The notes: generated by a model not told the origin, from the sequence alone. Shown: positions 1-6,577, numbered from the stretch's first letter. The stretch: 9,369 nt of DNA from Pseudorhodobacter antarcticus (GCA_945897655.1 CAMDHB010000114.1:1-9369), one strand, 5' to 3'. Program-made: numbers and translations.

Positions 1-605
1 GCGGGATCATTCACGGGTTCGAATTGCTGGAAAAGCTGGGGTTCCATGATTGGGACTTTGACTATGTCCTGCTGGACTTCCTGGGCGATGTGGTTTGCGG
101 CGGGTTCGGGTTGCCGATTGCGCGGGACATGGCGCAGAAGGTCATTCTGGTTGCGTCGAACGACCTGCAATCGCTGTATGTGGCCAACAACGTTTGCTCG
201 GCGGTCGAGTATTTCCGCAAGCTGGGCGGCAATGTCGGCATCGCGGGGCTGGTGATCAACAAGGATGACGGCACGGGCGAGGCGGCAGCATTCGCCAAGA
301 CTGTCGGCATTCCGGTTCTGGCGGCCATCCCGCAGAATGATGACCTGCGCAAGAAATCTGCGAATTATCAGATCGTTGGCAGCTATGACAGCGAGTGGGG
401 CCCGATGTTCGCGTCGCTGGCCGAAGCGGTGGCGGTTGCCCCGCCGGTGCGGCCTGCGCCGGTCAATCAGGATGGGTTGTTGAGCCTGTTCTCGGCCGAA
501 GTCACGGGGGCGGACTTTGTGCTGACGCCCGCGTCGGATGCCGACATGCGGGGCAAGAACGCGGTTCTGAAGAAGTCGCTGGAAGTGGTGTATGACAATG
601 TCTAA
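1..605 (+). CDS. bchX: Chlorophyllide a oxidoreductase iron protein subunit X (5'-truncated)
   Basis: This is the C-terminal part, about 200 residues, of BchX, the NifH/BchL-like ATP-dependent reductase that feeds electrons to BchYZ for reduction of ring B of chlorophyllide a. The frame is open from the window edge (first full codon at 3, reading GIIHGFELLEKLG), so the true start, the P-loop and the first cluster cysteine lie outside. Visible family marks are DYVLLDFLGDVVCGGFGLP, whose Cys is the second ligand of the 4Fe-4S cluster bridging the homodimer, then the switch-like stretch VASNDLQSLYVANNVC and the GLVINKDDGTG segment that contacts nucleotide in NifH-like proteins. The stop (603-605) lies inside the start of bchY, so the two genes overlap by 14 bases and are probably translationally coupled. 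BchX is preferred over BchL because bchY and bchZ follow directly. Identification is confident although only the C-terminal portion is visible. Confidence 0.95.
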   Translation, partial: GIIHGFELLEKLGFHDWDFDYVLLDFLGDVVCGGFGLPIARDMAQKVILVASNDLQSLYVANNVCSAVEYFRKLGGNVGIAGLVINKDDGTGEAAAFAKTVGIPVLAAIPQNDDLRKKSANYQIVGSYDSEWGPMFASLAEAVAVAPPVRPAPVNQDGLLSLFSAEVTGADFVLTPASDADMRGKNAVLKKSLEVVYDNV

Positions 606-2169
606 GGGCGAGGTCGGGTACGACAACGCCCATGAGGCACCGCTGGCCGACATAGGGCCAGCCGTTGCGGAGGCGGCACCTGTGGCTGCCCCGGTCGACG
701 GGATGGGTTGCCATTCGGGCACCACGATGGAGGCTGCGGCGCGGGCTGCGGGCAAGTCGGAACTGCTGGACCAGTTCGCCGCCGATTACCCCAAGGGGCC
801 GCATGACAAGCCGCAATCGATGTGCCCGGCGTTCGGGTCGCTGCGAGTGGGTTTGCGGATGCGCCGGGTGGCAACGATGCTGTCAGGCTCGGCCTGCTGT
901 GTGTACGGGCTGACATTCGTGTCGCATTTCTATGGGGCGCGGCGGTCGGTTGGCTACGTGCCGTTCAACTCGGAATCTCTGGTGACCGGCAAGCTGTTCG
1001 AGGATATCCGCGACGCGGTGCATGAGATGGCGGACCCGGAGCGGTATGACGCGATTGTGGTGACGAACCTGTGTGTGCCGACGGCCAGCGGCGTGCCGTT
1101 GAAGCTGTTGCCCAGCGAAATCAATGGGGTGCGGATTGTCGGCATTGATGTGCCGGGGTTCGGGATCCCGACCCATGCCGAGGCCAAGGATGTGTTGGCG
1201 GGCGCCATGCTGAAATATGCGCGGGCCGAGATTGAGGCGGGGCCGGTGGCGGCCCCAGCGGGTGGCAAGCATGACCGTCCGACCGTGGCACTGCTGGGCG
1301 AGATGTTCCCGGCGGACCCGATGATGATTGGCGCGATGCTGGGGCCGATGGGTCTGGCTGCTGGGCCGGTGGTGCCATGCCGCGAGTGGCGCGAGTTGTA
1401 TGCGGCGCTGGACTGCGATGTCGTGGCGGCGATTCACCCCTTCTACACAGCGGCGGTGCGGGAGTTCCAGTCGGCGGGGCGCAAGGTCGTGGGGTCGGCC
1501 CCGGTTGGTCTGGACGGCACGATGGCCTGGATGGCGGCGATTGGGGATGCGTATAACGTTGATCCGGCACGGATTGCGGCGGCGCAGAATGCGTTTGGGC
1601 CGGCGATCAAGGGTGCGCTGGCGGGATCGCCGATCAAGGGTGTGATCACGCTGTCGGGCTATGAAGGGTCTGAACTGCTGGTCGCACGGCTGCTGATCGA
1701 GAGCGGGGCCGAGGTGCCTTATGTCGGTACCGCCTGCCCGCGCACGCCGTGGAGTGAGCCGGACCGGGATTGGCTGGAGGCGCGTGGCGTCAAAGTGAAA
1801 TTCCGCGCCAGCCTGGAGGATGATCTGGCGGCAATGGAGGCGGTGAAGCCTGATCTGGCGATCGGGACGACTCCGCTGGTGCAAAAGGCCAAGGAGAAGG
1901 CCATTCCGTCGCTGTACTTCACCAACCTGATTTCGGCGCGGCCCTTGATGGGGCCTGCGGGTGCGGGATCGCTGGGGCAGGTGGTCAATGCGGCCATCGC
2001 CGGGCGGGCGCGCATGGGCGACATGAAGGCGTTCTTTGAGGGGGTCGGCAGCCAAGACACTGCGGGCATCTGGGAAGGTGCGCCGAACCTGCGGCCGGAC
2101 TTCCGGGCGCAGCATCAAAAGAAGCTGGACAAAGCTGCCAAGGCCGCCAAGGCCGAGGAGATGATCTGA
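592..2169 (+). CDS. bchY: Chlorophyllide a oxidoreductase subunit Y
   Basis: BchY (525 aa) is the NifD/BchN-like half of the catalytic BchYZ heterotetramer of chlorophyllide a oxidoreductase, a step specific to bacteriochlorophyll a synthesis. Three cysteines, Cys78 (SMCPAFGS), Cys103 (SACCVYG) and Cys161 (NLCVPTASG), have spacings of 25 and 58, matching my recollection of the 4Fe-4S ligands of Roseobacter BchY (Cys62, Cys87, Cys145); the fourth ligand comes from BchZ. Other conserved stretches are GSLRVGLRMRRVATM and GIDVPGFGIPTHAEAKDVL. The start at 592 is favoured over Met 598 because GGAAG (581-585) sits 6 bases upstream. That start gives an Ala/Pro-rich N-terminal segment (about residues 14-37) before the conserved core at GCHSGTTMEAAA, roughly 16 residues longer than the Roseobacter numbering implies. 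The C-terminus is Lys/Ala-rich. The gene overlaps bchX upstream and shares one base with bchZ downstream (TGATG). Confidence 0.97.
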   Translation: MTMSKGEVGYDNAHEAPLADIGPAVAEAAPVAAPVDGMGCHSGTTMEAAARAAGKSELLDQFAADYPKGPHDKPQSMCPAFGSLRVGLRMRRVATMLSGSACCVYGLTFVSHFYGARRSVGYVPFNSESLVTGKLFEDIRDAVHEMADPERYDAIVVTNLCVPTASGVPLKLLPSEINGVRIVGIDVPGFGIPTHAEAKDVLAGAMLKYARAEIEAGPVAAPAGGKHDRPTVALLGEMFPADPMMIGAMLGPMGLAAGPVVPCREWRELYAALDCDVVAAIHPFYTAAVREFQSAGRKVVGSAPVGLDGTMAWMAAIGDAYNVDPARIAAAQNAFGPAIKGALAGSPIKGVITLSGYEGSELLVARLLIESGAEVPYVGTACPRTPWSEPDRDWLEARGVKVKFRASLEDDLAAMEAVKPDLAIGTTPLVQKAKEKAIPSLYFTNLISARPLMGPAGAGSLGQVVNAAIAGRARMGDMKAFFEGVGSQDTAGIWEGAPNLRPDFRAQHQKKLDKAAKAAKAEEMI

Positions 2170-3647
2170 TGCTGGTGCAGGATCATGATCGGGCGGGCGG
2201 ATATTGGGGCGCGGTCTATGCGTTCTGTGCCGTCAAAGGGTTGCAAGTGGTGATTGACGGTCCGGTGGGCTGCGAGAACCTGCCGGTGACCTCGGTGCTG
2301 CATTACACAGACGGGTTGCCGCCGCATGAGTTGCCGATTGTGGTGACGGGTCTGGGTGAGGAAGAACTGGGCCGTGATGGCACCGAAGGGGCGATGCGGC
2401 GGGCCTGGCAGACATTGGACCCTGCCTTGCCTGCGGTGGTTGTCACAGGGTCGATTGCCGAGATGATTGGTGGTGGCGTCACGCCGATGGGCACCAACAT
2501 TCAGCGGTTCCTGCCGCGCACGATTGACGAGGATCAGTGGCAAACGGCGGACCGGGCGATGACCTGGATCTTCACCGAGTTTGGCATGACCAAGGGCCGG
2601 ATGCCGCCCGAGATGGACCGTGATCCGGGGCAAAAGCCGCGGGTGAACATCCTGGGGCCGATGTACGGCGTGTTCAACATGGCGTCGGACCTGCATGAGA
2701 TCCGCCGTCTGGTGGAGGGTATTGGCGCTGAGATCAACATGGTGATGCCCTTGGGCGCCCATGTGGCCGAGATGCGTCGGTTGGTGAATGCGGATGTGAA
2801 CATCTGCATGTACCGCGAGTTTGGGCGCGGGTTGGCCGAGGTTCTGGGCAAGCCCTACCTTCAGGCCCCCATCGGGATGGACAGCACGACGAAATTCCTG
2901 CGGAAGTTGGGCGAGATGCTGGGGCTGGACCCGGAACCGTTCATCGAGCGGGAAAAGCATTCGACGCTGAAGCCGATCTGGGATTTGTGGCGTTCTGTTA
3001 CCCAGGATTTCTTTGCGACGGCGTCCTTTGCCATCGTGGCGACGGAAACCTATGCGCGGGGCATCCGGAACTATCTGGAAAGCGATCTGGGGCTGCCCTG
3101 CGCCTTTGCGGTGGCGCGGGTGCCGGGGCAAAAGACCAATAACGAAGCGGTGCGGGCGATGCTGAAGAAGCACAGGCCGCTGGTCGTGATGGGGTCGATC
3201 AACGAACGGATGTATCTGGCCGAGTTGAAGGCCGGGTTCGGGCCTGCGCCCAGCTACATTCCGGCAAGCTTTCCGGGGGCGGCGATCCGTCGTCATACCG
3301 GGTCGCCGATGATGGGTTACAGCGGGGCCGTCTGGATCCTGCAAGAGGTGTGCAACAGCCTGTTTGACGCGCTGTTCCACATTCTGCCCCTGGGCAGCGA
3401 CATGGATAGTGTCGCGTCCACCCCCACCACACTGCGCCGTGACTTCCCCTGGGATGTCGATGCGCAGGCGGCACTGGACCGCATCGTGAACCAACATCCG
3501 ATCCTGACCCGGATCAGCGCCGCGCGGACCTTGCGCGATGCGGCTGAGAAGGCGGCGCTGGACGCCGGCGCCGAGAGGGTCGTTCGAGAAACCGTGGAAG
3601 CGTTGCCGGGTGGCGCGTTTGCACAAACCGAGGGAGAGAAGAAATGA
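2169..3647 (+). CDS. bchZ: Chlorophyllide a oxidoreductase subunit Z
   Basis: BchZ (492 aa) is the NifK/BchB-like partner of BchY. It completes the active site that reduces the C7-C8 bond of chlorophyllide a to give the bacteriochlorin. Cys35 in IDGPVGCENLP is at the position I recall as the single BchZ ligand to the 4Fe-4S cluster shared with BchY. Other family marks are GGGVTPMGTNIQRFLPRTIDEDQW, seen here in residues about 98-121, and the C-terminal SDMDSVASTPTTLRRDFPWD region, which is a small protochlorophyllide-reductase-type C-terminal domain. The start is fixed by the TGATG overlap with bchY and by GAGGAG at 2155-2160, 8 bases upstream. The stop overlaps the pufQ start as ATGA. In Rhodobacter the puf promoter is known to lie inside the 3' part of bchZ, so this gene probably carries regulatory DNA as well. 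Confidence 0.97.
   Translation: MLVQDHDRAGGYWGAVYAFCAVKGLQVVIDGPVGCENLPVTSVLHYTDGLPPHELPIVVTGLGEEELGRDGTEGAMRRAWQTLDPALPAVVVTGSIAEMIGGGVTPMGTNIQRFLPRTIDEDQWQTADRAMTWIFTEFGMTKGRMPPEMDRDPGQKPRVNILGPMYGVFNMASDLHEIRRLVEGIGAEINMVMPLGAHVAEMRRLVNADVNICMYREFGRGLAEVLGKPYLQAPIGMDSTTKFLRKLGEMLGLDPEPFIEREKHSTLKPIWDLWRSVTQDFFATASFAIVATETYARGIRNYLESDLGLPCAFAVARVPGQKTNNEAVRAMLKKHRPLVVMGSINERMYLAELKAGFGPAPSYIPASFPGAAIRRHTGSPMMGYSGAVWILQEVCNSLFDALFHILPLGSDMDSVASTPTTLRRDFPWDVDAQAALDRIVNQHPILTRISAARTLRDAAEKAALDAGAERVVRETVEALPGGAFAQTEGEKK
3397..3415. promoter_or_regulatory. Candidate RegA/PrrA-type operator inside bchZ
   Basis: The sequence shows a perfect inverted repeat, GCGAC, 9 bases, then GTCGC, about 230 bases before the pufQ start. 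RegA/PrrA, the redox response regulator of Rhodobacter, is known to recognise two-block GCGNC/GNCGC sites with a variable gap and to activate puf from DNA upstream of pufQ. The placement fits that role. However, the bases also encode the conserved BchZ peptide SDMDSVA, so the match may come from coding constraint. No convincing -35/-10 pair was found next to it, so the promoter itself is not marked. Confidence 0.3.
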
Positions 3648-3865
3648 GCGATCAAACCGCCGGGGGAATGCCGCAACACGGCCACCGCGTGCCGAAAGCC
3701 GAGTTCTTTGTCTACTTTGCGCTGATCTTTGTGCTGGCCTTGCCAGTACAGGCGTTGGCCTGGGTGGGGTCGCTGCTGTGGACGCTGCATATGCCGGGCT
3801 CTGGGCCGGTGCGGCGGGCCTGGCATGATGCCGCGTCCATCACGCCCATGATTTTCCGCGGCTAA
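3644..3865 (+). CDS. pufQ: PufQ, bacteriochlorophyll/antenna assembly factor
   Basis: PufQ (73 aa) is the small membrane protein that opens the puf operon in Rhodobacter; it is linked to bacteriochlorophyll synthesis or delivery to the forming antenna and reaction centre. The family pattern is clear: a charged N-terminus with HRVPKAEFFVYFALI, one membrane segment at about residues 21-46, and the C-terminal signature GPVRRAWHDA followed by SITPMIFRG. The start is chosen by the ATGA overlap with the bchZ stop and a purine-rich GGGAGAGAAGAA just upstream. Overlap with bchZ implies that pufQ is translated both from the long bchXYZ-puf read-through transcript and from the shorter puf transcript. 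Length and C-terminus match the family, so the call is firm even though PufQ sequences are poorly conserved. Confidence 0.93.
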   Translation: MSDQTAGGMPQHGHRVPKAEFFVYFALIFVLALPVQALAWVGSLLWTLHMPGSGPVRRAWHDAASITPMIFRG

Positions 3866-3883
3866 GGCGCCGCGTTCACAGAA

Positions 3884-3907
3884 TTCACCCCCCCGTCAGG
3901 GGGTGAA
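3884..3907 (+). promoter_or_regulatory. Intercistronic RNA hairpin between pufQ and pufB
   Basis: A perfect 9-bp stem, TTCACCCCC (3884-3892) with GGGGGTGAA (3899-3907), closes a 6-base loop. No T-run follows, so it is not a terminator. A second, looser 7-bp pairing follows (GCATTCC 3919-3925 with GGAATGC 3949-3955). In Rhodobacter the puf mRNA is cut between pufQ and pufB to give a stable pufBA messenger. A hairpin at this position plausibly marks or protects the new 5' end; that role is inference. Confidence 0.6.
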
Positions 3908-3968
3908 ACGTCGGAGGGGCATTCCGTCCCACCGTGGCCCGGCCGCAGGGAATGCGGCGTCAGTCTGA
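3903..3968 (+). CDS. Possible 21-codon leader ORF before pufB (pufK-like), weak
   Basis: A short frame starting with GTG encodes 21 residues (begins MKRRRGIPSH, ends GNAASV) and stops 16 bases before the pufB ATG. R. sphaeroides is reported to have a ~20-codon ORF, pufK, with rare codons at this same place, which limits pufB translation. Three consecutive arginine codons CGT CGG AGG occur near the start here. Against it: the start is GTG, it lies in the right arm of the preceding hairpin, and no well-spaced ribosome site precedes it. I have no remembered pufK sequence to align. It is listed only because position and length match. Confidence 0.2.
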   Translation: MKRRRGIPSHRGPAAGNAASV

Positions 3969-3984
3969 CGATCCGGAGGATAGA

Positions 3985-4134
3985 ATGGCTGATAAATCTG
4001 ACCTGAGTTTCACAGGTCTTACTGAGTCTCAGGCGCAAGAATTGCATGCTGTCTATATGAGCGGGCTTTGGTTGTTCGTGACCATCGCTGTCGTAGCTCA
4101 CTTCGCAGTGTACATCTGGCGTCCGTGGTTCTGA
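3985..4134 (+). CDS. pufB: LH1 antenna beta polypeptide
   Basis: PufB (49 aa) is the beta subunit of the core light-harvesting complex that rings the reaction centre. It reads MADKSDLSFTGLTESQ at the start and ends HFAVYIWRPWF, nearly the R. sphaeroides protein as I recall it. His39, in VAHFAVYIW, is the expected bacteriochlorophyll ligand, with the conserved His21 nearer the N-terminus and one membrane helix between about 26 and 45. The ATG at 3985 is chosen over upstream in-frame GTG/ATG codons (3934, 3952) because a strong GGAGGA (3975-3980) lies 4 bases before it and the N-terminus matches the family exactly. Codons such as GCT, TCT, AAA, CTT and ACT are much more frequent than in the flanking bch genes, as expected for a very highly expressed product. 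pufA follows after 12 bases. Confidence 0.98.
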   Translation: MADKSDLSFTGLTESQAQELHAVYMSGLWLFVTIAVVAHFAVYIWRPWF

Positions 4135-4146
4135 GGGGAATGAAGA

Positions 4147-4323
4147 ATGGGCAAGTTCTATAAAATCTGGCTGATCTTCGATCCGCGCCGCGTGTTCGTG
4201 GCGCAGGGCGTGTTCCTGTTCTTGCTGGCAGCGATGATCCATCTCGTGCTGCTCAGCAACCCCAGCTACAACTGGTTCGACATCGCCGCGGCAAAGTACA
4301 GCCGCGTCGCCCCGACCGAGTAA
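4147..4323 (+). CDS. pufA: LH1 antenna alpha polypeptide
   Basis: PufA (58 aa) is the alpha subunit of the LH1 ring and pairs with PufB around two bacteriochlorophylls. Translation from 4147 gives MGKFYKIWLIFDPRRVFVAQ, then the membrane helix, SNPSYNWF and a C-terminus of AKYSRVAPTE, matching the 58-residue length of R. sphaeroides PufA. His32 (AAMIHLVLL) is the bacteriochlorophyll ligand, and Trp8 and Trp43 are family positions. A GAGGGG ribosome site lies at 4133-4138, 8 bases from the start and overlapping the pufB stop. The gene is followed by a strong hairpin that probably keeps the pufBA messenger in excess over pufLMX. Confidence 0.98.
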   Translation: MGKFYKIWLIFDPRRVFVAQGVFLFLLAAMIHLVLLSNPSYNWFDIAAAKYSRVAPTE

Positions 4324-4337
4324 CTGGGACTGCTCTT

Positions 4338-4366
4338 GTTGCGGGCGGCCGGCGGTCGCCCGTAAC
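4338..4366 (+). promoter_or_regulatory. pufA-pufL intercistronic stabilising hairpin
   Basis: GTTGCGGGCG (4338-4347) pairs with CGCCCGTAAC (4357-4366) over 10 bp with one G-U pair. Up to three more pairs are possible inside the 9-base loop. No T-run follows. In R. capsulatus a hairpin at exactly this place blocks 3' decay of the processed pufBA mRNA and so sets the high antenna-to-reaction-centre ratio; the same role is inferred here. A weaker hairpin (4397-4404 with 4410-4417, 8 bp including two G-U pairs) follows before the pufL ribosome site. Confidence 0.8.
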
Positions 4367-4452
4367 CTACTGAATTTGGTCAAAAGACTGCCCAAGCTTT
4401 GCGCCTGATGTGCAAGGGTCAGGGGTGGTCTGGAAAGCGCGGAGAGGGAAGC

Positions 4453-5301
4453 ATGGCACTGCTCAGCTTCGAACGAAAGTATCGGGTGCCTGGCGGCACC
4501 CTTGTGGGCGGGAACCTGTTCGACTTTTGGGTCGGGCCATTCTACGTGGGATTCTTTGGGGTCACGGCGTTCTTCTTCGCGACCCTTGGTACTTTGCTGA
4601 TCTTTTACGGCGCTGCGATGGGTCCGACATGGAACCCGTGGTTGATCTCGATCGATCCGCCGCCGGTTGAAATGGGGCTGGCGGCCGCGCCGCTGATGGA
4701 AGGCGGGTTGTGGCAGATCATCACGGTTTGCGCGATCGGGGCCTTTGTCAGCTGGGCGCTGCGCGAGGTTGAGATTTGCCGCAAGCTGGGGATCGGGCTG
4801 CATGTACCCGCAGCCTTTGGCGTGGCAATCTTTGCCTATGTGACGCTGGTGGTGATCCGGCCGATGTTGATGGGGGCCTGGGGCTATGCGTTCCCCTATG
4901 GCATCTTCAGCCACCTCGATTGGGTCAGCAACACGGGCTACACCTACGGCAACTTTCACTACAACCCGGTGCATATGCTGGCCGTGAGTTTCTTCTTCAC
5001 CAACGCACTGGCGCTGGCCCTGCATGGCGGGTTGATCCTGTCGGCAGCCAACCCGCCCAAAGGGCAGTTGATGAAGACGCCGGACCATGAGGACACGTTC
5101 TTTCGCGATCTGATCGGCTATTCGGTCGGCACCTTGGGCATTCACCGTCTGGGGCTGCTCTTGGCGCTGAACGCCGGGTTCTGGAGCGCGATCTGTATCC
5201 TGATTTCCGGCACGATCTGGTTTGACCAATGGGTCGACTGGTGGAACTGGTGGCTGCAACTGCCCTTCTGGGTGGATCTTCCTGGAGGCGTAAATGGCTG
5301 A
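4453..5301 (+). CDS. pufL: Photosynthetic reaction centre L subunit
   Basis: PufL (282 aa, same length as R. sphaeroides L) forms with PufM the membrane core of the type II reaction centre. With Met counted as 1, the expected ligands are in place: His154 (SHLDW) and His174 (NPVH) for bacteriochlorophylls, and His191 (ALALHG) and His231 (GIHRLG) for the non-haem iron. Glu213 and Ser224, which pass protons to QB, are also present (212 and 223 in mature numbering), as is Glu105 near the active-branch bacteriopheophytin. Five membrane helices are readable. The start at 4453 is fixed by the family N-terminus MALLSFERKYRVPGGTL and by GGAGAGG at 4441-4447; the open frame upstream to 4399 is not used. 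The gene overlaps pufM by 8 bases, so synthesis of L and M is probably coupled 1:1. Confidence 0.99.
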   Translation: MALLSFERKYRVPGGTLVGGNLFDFWVGPFYVGFFGVTAFFFATLGTLLIFYGAAMGPTWNPWLISIDPPPVEMGLAAAPLMEGGLWQIITVCAIGAFVSWALREVEICRKLGIGLHVPAAFGVAIFAYVTLVVIRPMLMGAWGYAFPYGIFSHLDWVSNTGYTYGNFHYNPVHMLAVSFFFTNALALALHGGLILSAANPPKGQLMKTPDHEDTFFRDLIGYSVGTLGIHRLGLLLALNAGFWSAICILISGTIWFDQWVDWWNWWLQLPFWVDLPGGVNG

Positions 5302-6217
5302 GTATCAGAACATATTCACCCAAGTTCAGGTGCGTGCGCAGCCTGAAATGGGTATGGTCGAGGATGTCGAGGTTGGCAACCGCACGAAAAGCGCCAGCTT
5401 CTCGACACTGGCGGGCTGGTTCGGGAACGCACAGTTGGGGCCGATCTATCTGGGCACCTTCGGCGTGATCTCGGTCGCGACTGGTGCGATCTGGTTCATG
5501 CTGTGCGGGGCCTGGTTCTGGCACGTGGCCGGATACAACCCGGGTGTGTTCATGCGCGATCTGTTCTGGATGGCGCTGGAGCCCCCGGGGCCGGAGTGGG
5601 GCCTGCGGGTGCCGCCGATGGCTGAGGGCGGGTTGTGGTTGCTGGCGTCGTTCTTCCTGCTGATCTCGGTGCTGACCTGGTGGGTTCGCACCTATCTGCG
5701 GGCCGAGGCGCTGGGCATGGGCAAGCATGTCTCTTGGGCGTTTGCCGGGGCGATCTGGTTGTTCCTGGTGTTGGGTCTGATCCGGCCGGTGATGATGGGC
5801 AGCTGGTCCGAGGCGGTGCCTTATGGCATCTTCCCGCACCTGGACTGGACCAACCTGTTCTCGCTGACCTATGGCAACCTGTTCTACAACCCCTTCCACG
5901 CGCTTTCGATCGCCTTCCTGTATGGTTCGGCGCTGCTGTTTGCGATGCACGGGGCGACCATTCTAGCGGTGACCCGTCTGGGCGGGGACCGCGAGTTGGA
6001 GCAGATCGTGGACCGGGGCACCGCCTCGGAACGCGCGGCCCTGTTCTGGCGCTGGACCATGGGGTTCAACGCCACAATGGAGGGCATTCACCGCTGGGCC
6101 TGGTGGTTCGCCGTTCTGGTGGGCGTGACTGGTGGGATCGGCATTCTGTTGACCGGGACTGTCGTGGACAACTGGTTTGTCTGGGCACAGGACCACGGCT
6201 ATGCGCCGCTGGACTAG
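5294..6217 (+). CDS. pufM: Photosynthetic reaction centre M subunit
   Basis: PufM (307 aa) is the partner of PufL. With Met as 1, the key residues are His182 (PHLDW) and His202 (NPFH) for bacteriochlorophylls, His219 (FAMHG), Glu234 (ELEQ) and His266 (GIHRW) for the iron, and Tyr210 near the special pair. These equal the classical mature R. sphaeroides numbers because this protein lacks one residue in the periplasmic loop around RVPPMAEGG (about 105-113), which offsets the initiator Met. Residue 193 is Tyr (SLTYGNLF) where I recall His in R. sphaeroides and R. capsulatus, a modest difference. A GGAGG at 5284-5288, inside pufL and 5 bases before the ATG, sets the start. pufX follows after 9 bases. 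Confidence 0.99.
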   Translation: MAEYQNIFTQVQVRAQPEMGMVEDVEVGNRTKSASFSTLAGWFGNAQLGPIYLGTFGVISVATGAIWFMLCGAWFWHVAGYNPGVFMRDLFWMALEPPGPEWGLRVPPMAEGGLWLLASFFLLISVLTWWVRTYLRAEALGMGKHVSWAFAGAIWLFLVLGLIRPVMMGSWSEAVPYGIFPHLDWTNLFSLTYGNLFYNPFHALSIAFLYGSALLFAMHGATILAVTRLGGDRELEQIVDRGTASERAALFWRWTMGFNATMEGIHRWAWWFAVLVGVTGGIGILLTGTVVDNWFVWAQDHGYAPLD

Positions 6218-6226
6218 GGGATAGTC

Positions 6227-6457
6227 ATGTCTGACAAAGAGTTCGTGTACGACAATGAGCACCCGACGATCCGCCTGCGGGTATGGATGCTGGGTCAGAT
6301 GATCTGGGGCGCGTTTCTGGGCGGGATCTTTATCCTGGCCATTGCTGCGGTTCTGGTTGCGATCTGGCTGGCGGGGATGCTGCTGCCCGAGCGCAGCAAG
6401 GAAGGCCCTTCGCCCTTCAGCGCGATTGAGATGACCCAGGTTGACGCGGTCGTCTAG
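6227..6457 (+). CDS. pufX: PufX, RC-LH1 core ring-opening protein
   Basis: PufX (76 aa) is a single-span protein that interrupts the LH1 ring and lets quinol leave the QB site; it is restricted to Rhodobacter and close relatives. Position directly after pufM, length and layout support the call: a polar N-terminus, IRLRVWMLGQM, a membrane helix at about 25-51, and a C-terminus starting MLLPERSKEGPSPF. Gly28, Gly32 and Gly33 form a GxxxG(G) pattern in the helix, as in other PufX proteins. The MLPER...PSP stretch resembles R. capsulatus PufX more than R. sphaeroides PufX, which is notable because LH1 and L/M look R. sphaeroides-like. PufX is known to be trimmed at its C-terminus, so the last residues may be removed. 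AGGGG at 6216-6220 gives the start. No pufC follows, so electrons must come from a soluble or membrane cytochrome such as the nearby cytochrome c2. Confidence 0.95.
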   Translation: MSDKEFVYDNEHPTIRLRVWMLGQMIWGAFLGGIFILAIAAVLVAIWLAGMLLPERSKEGPSPFSAIEMTQVDAVV

Positions 6458-6472
6458 GCCATGAATCGGGGT

Positions 6473-6574
6473 CTGGGCGGCAACGCCCGGCCCTGCAAAC
6501 CACTCGGGCCACTTCAGCCGGCCCGGGCCACAGGGTGCTCCATTACCCTGTTCCCTTCCTGATGGCTTCAGGAA
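6473..6574 (+). promoter_or_regulatory. Four tandem RNA hairpins in the puf 3' region
   Basis: Four stems follow one another between the pufX stop and the terminator: 6473-6479 with 6484-6490 (GCAA, a GNRA tetraloop), 6503-6510 with 6520-6527 (CTCGGGCC/GGCCCGGG, one G-U), 6530-6536 with 6545-6551 (ACAGGGT/ACCCTGT), and 6556-6562 with 6568-6574 (TTCCTGA/TCAGGAA). None has a T-run. They probably protect the puf mRNA 3' end against exonucleases; this is inference from structure. Confidence 0.6.
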
Positions 6575-6577
6575 ACT

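Noticed and set aside
883..2118. 411-aa open frame on the minus strand opposite bchY
   Set aside because: Same compositional shadow; its residues are low-complexity and bchY explains the DNA fully.
2115..3626. 503-aa open frame on the minus strand opposite bchZ
   Set aside because: It is rich in His, Arg, Pro and Gln with no recognisable domain, the usual shadow of a GC-rich gene with G-ended codons. bchZ on the other strand is unmistakable.
3934..3984. N-terminal extension of PufB from the GTG at 3934 or ATG at 3952
   Set aside because: The ATG at 3985 has the ideal ribosome site GGAGGA and gives exactly the family N-terminus MADKSDL.
4399..4452. Upstream start for pufL
   Set aside because: The added residues have no family counterpart, and the ATG at 4453 has a good ribosome site and the exact L-subunit N-terminus.
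3862..5259. 465-aa open frame on the minus strand across pufB, pufA and pufL
   Set aside because: It runs through three certain plus-strand genes and two RNA hairpins, has no family match and shows shadow-type composition.
6441..6467. TTGACG-N15-TGAATC as a dxs promoter at the end of pufX
   Set aside because: The -10 match is poor and spacing is short, and the puf terminator lies between it and dxs.
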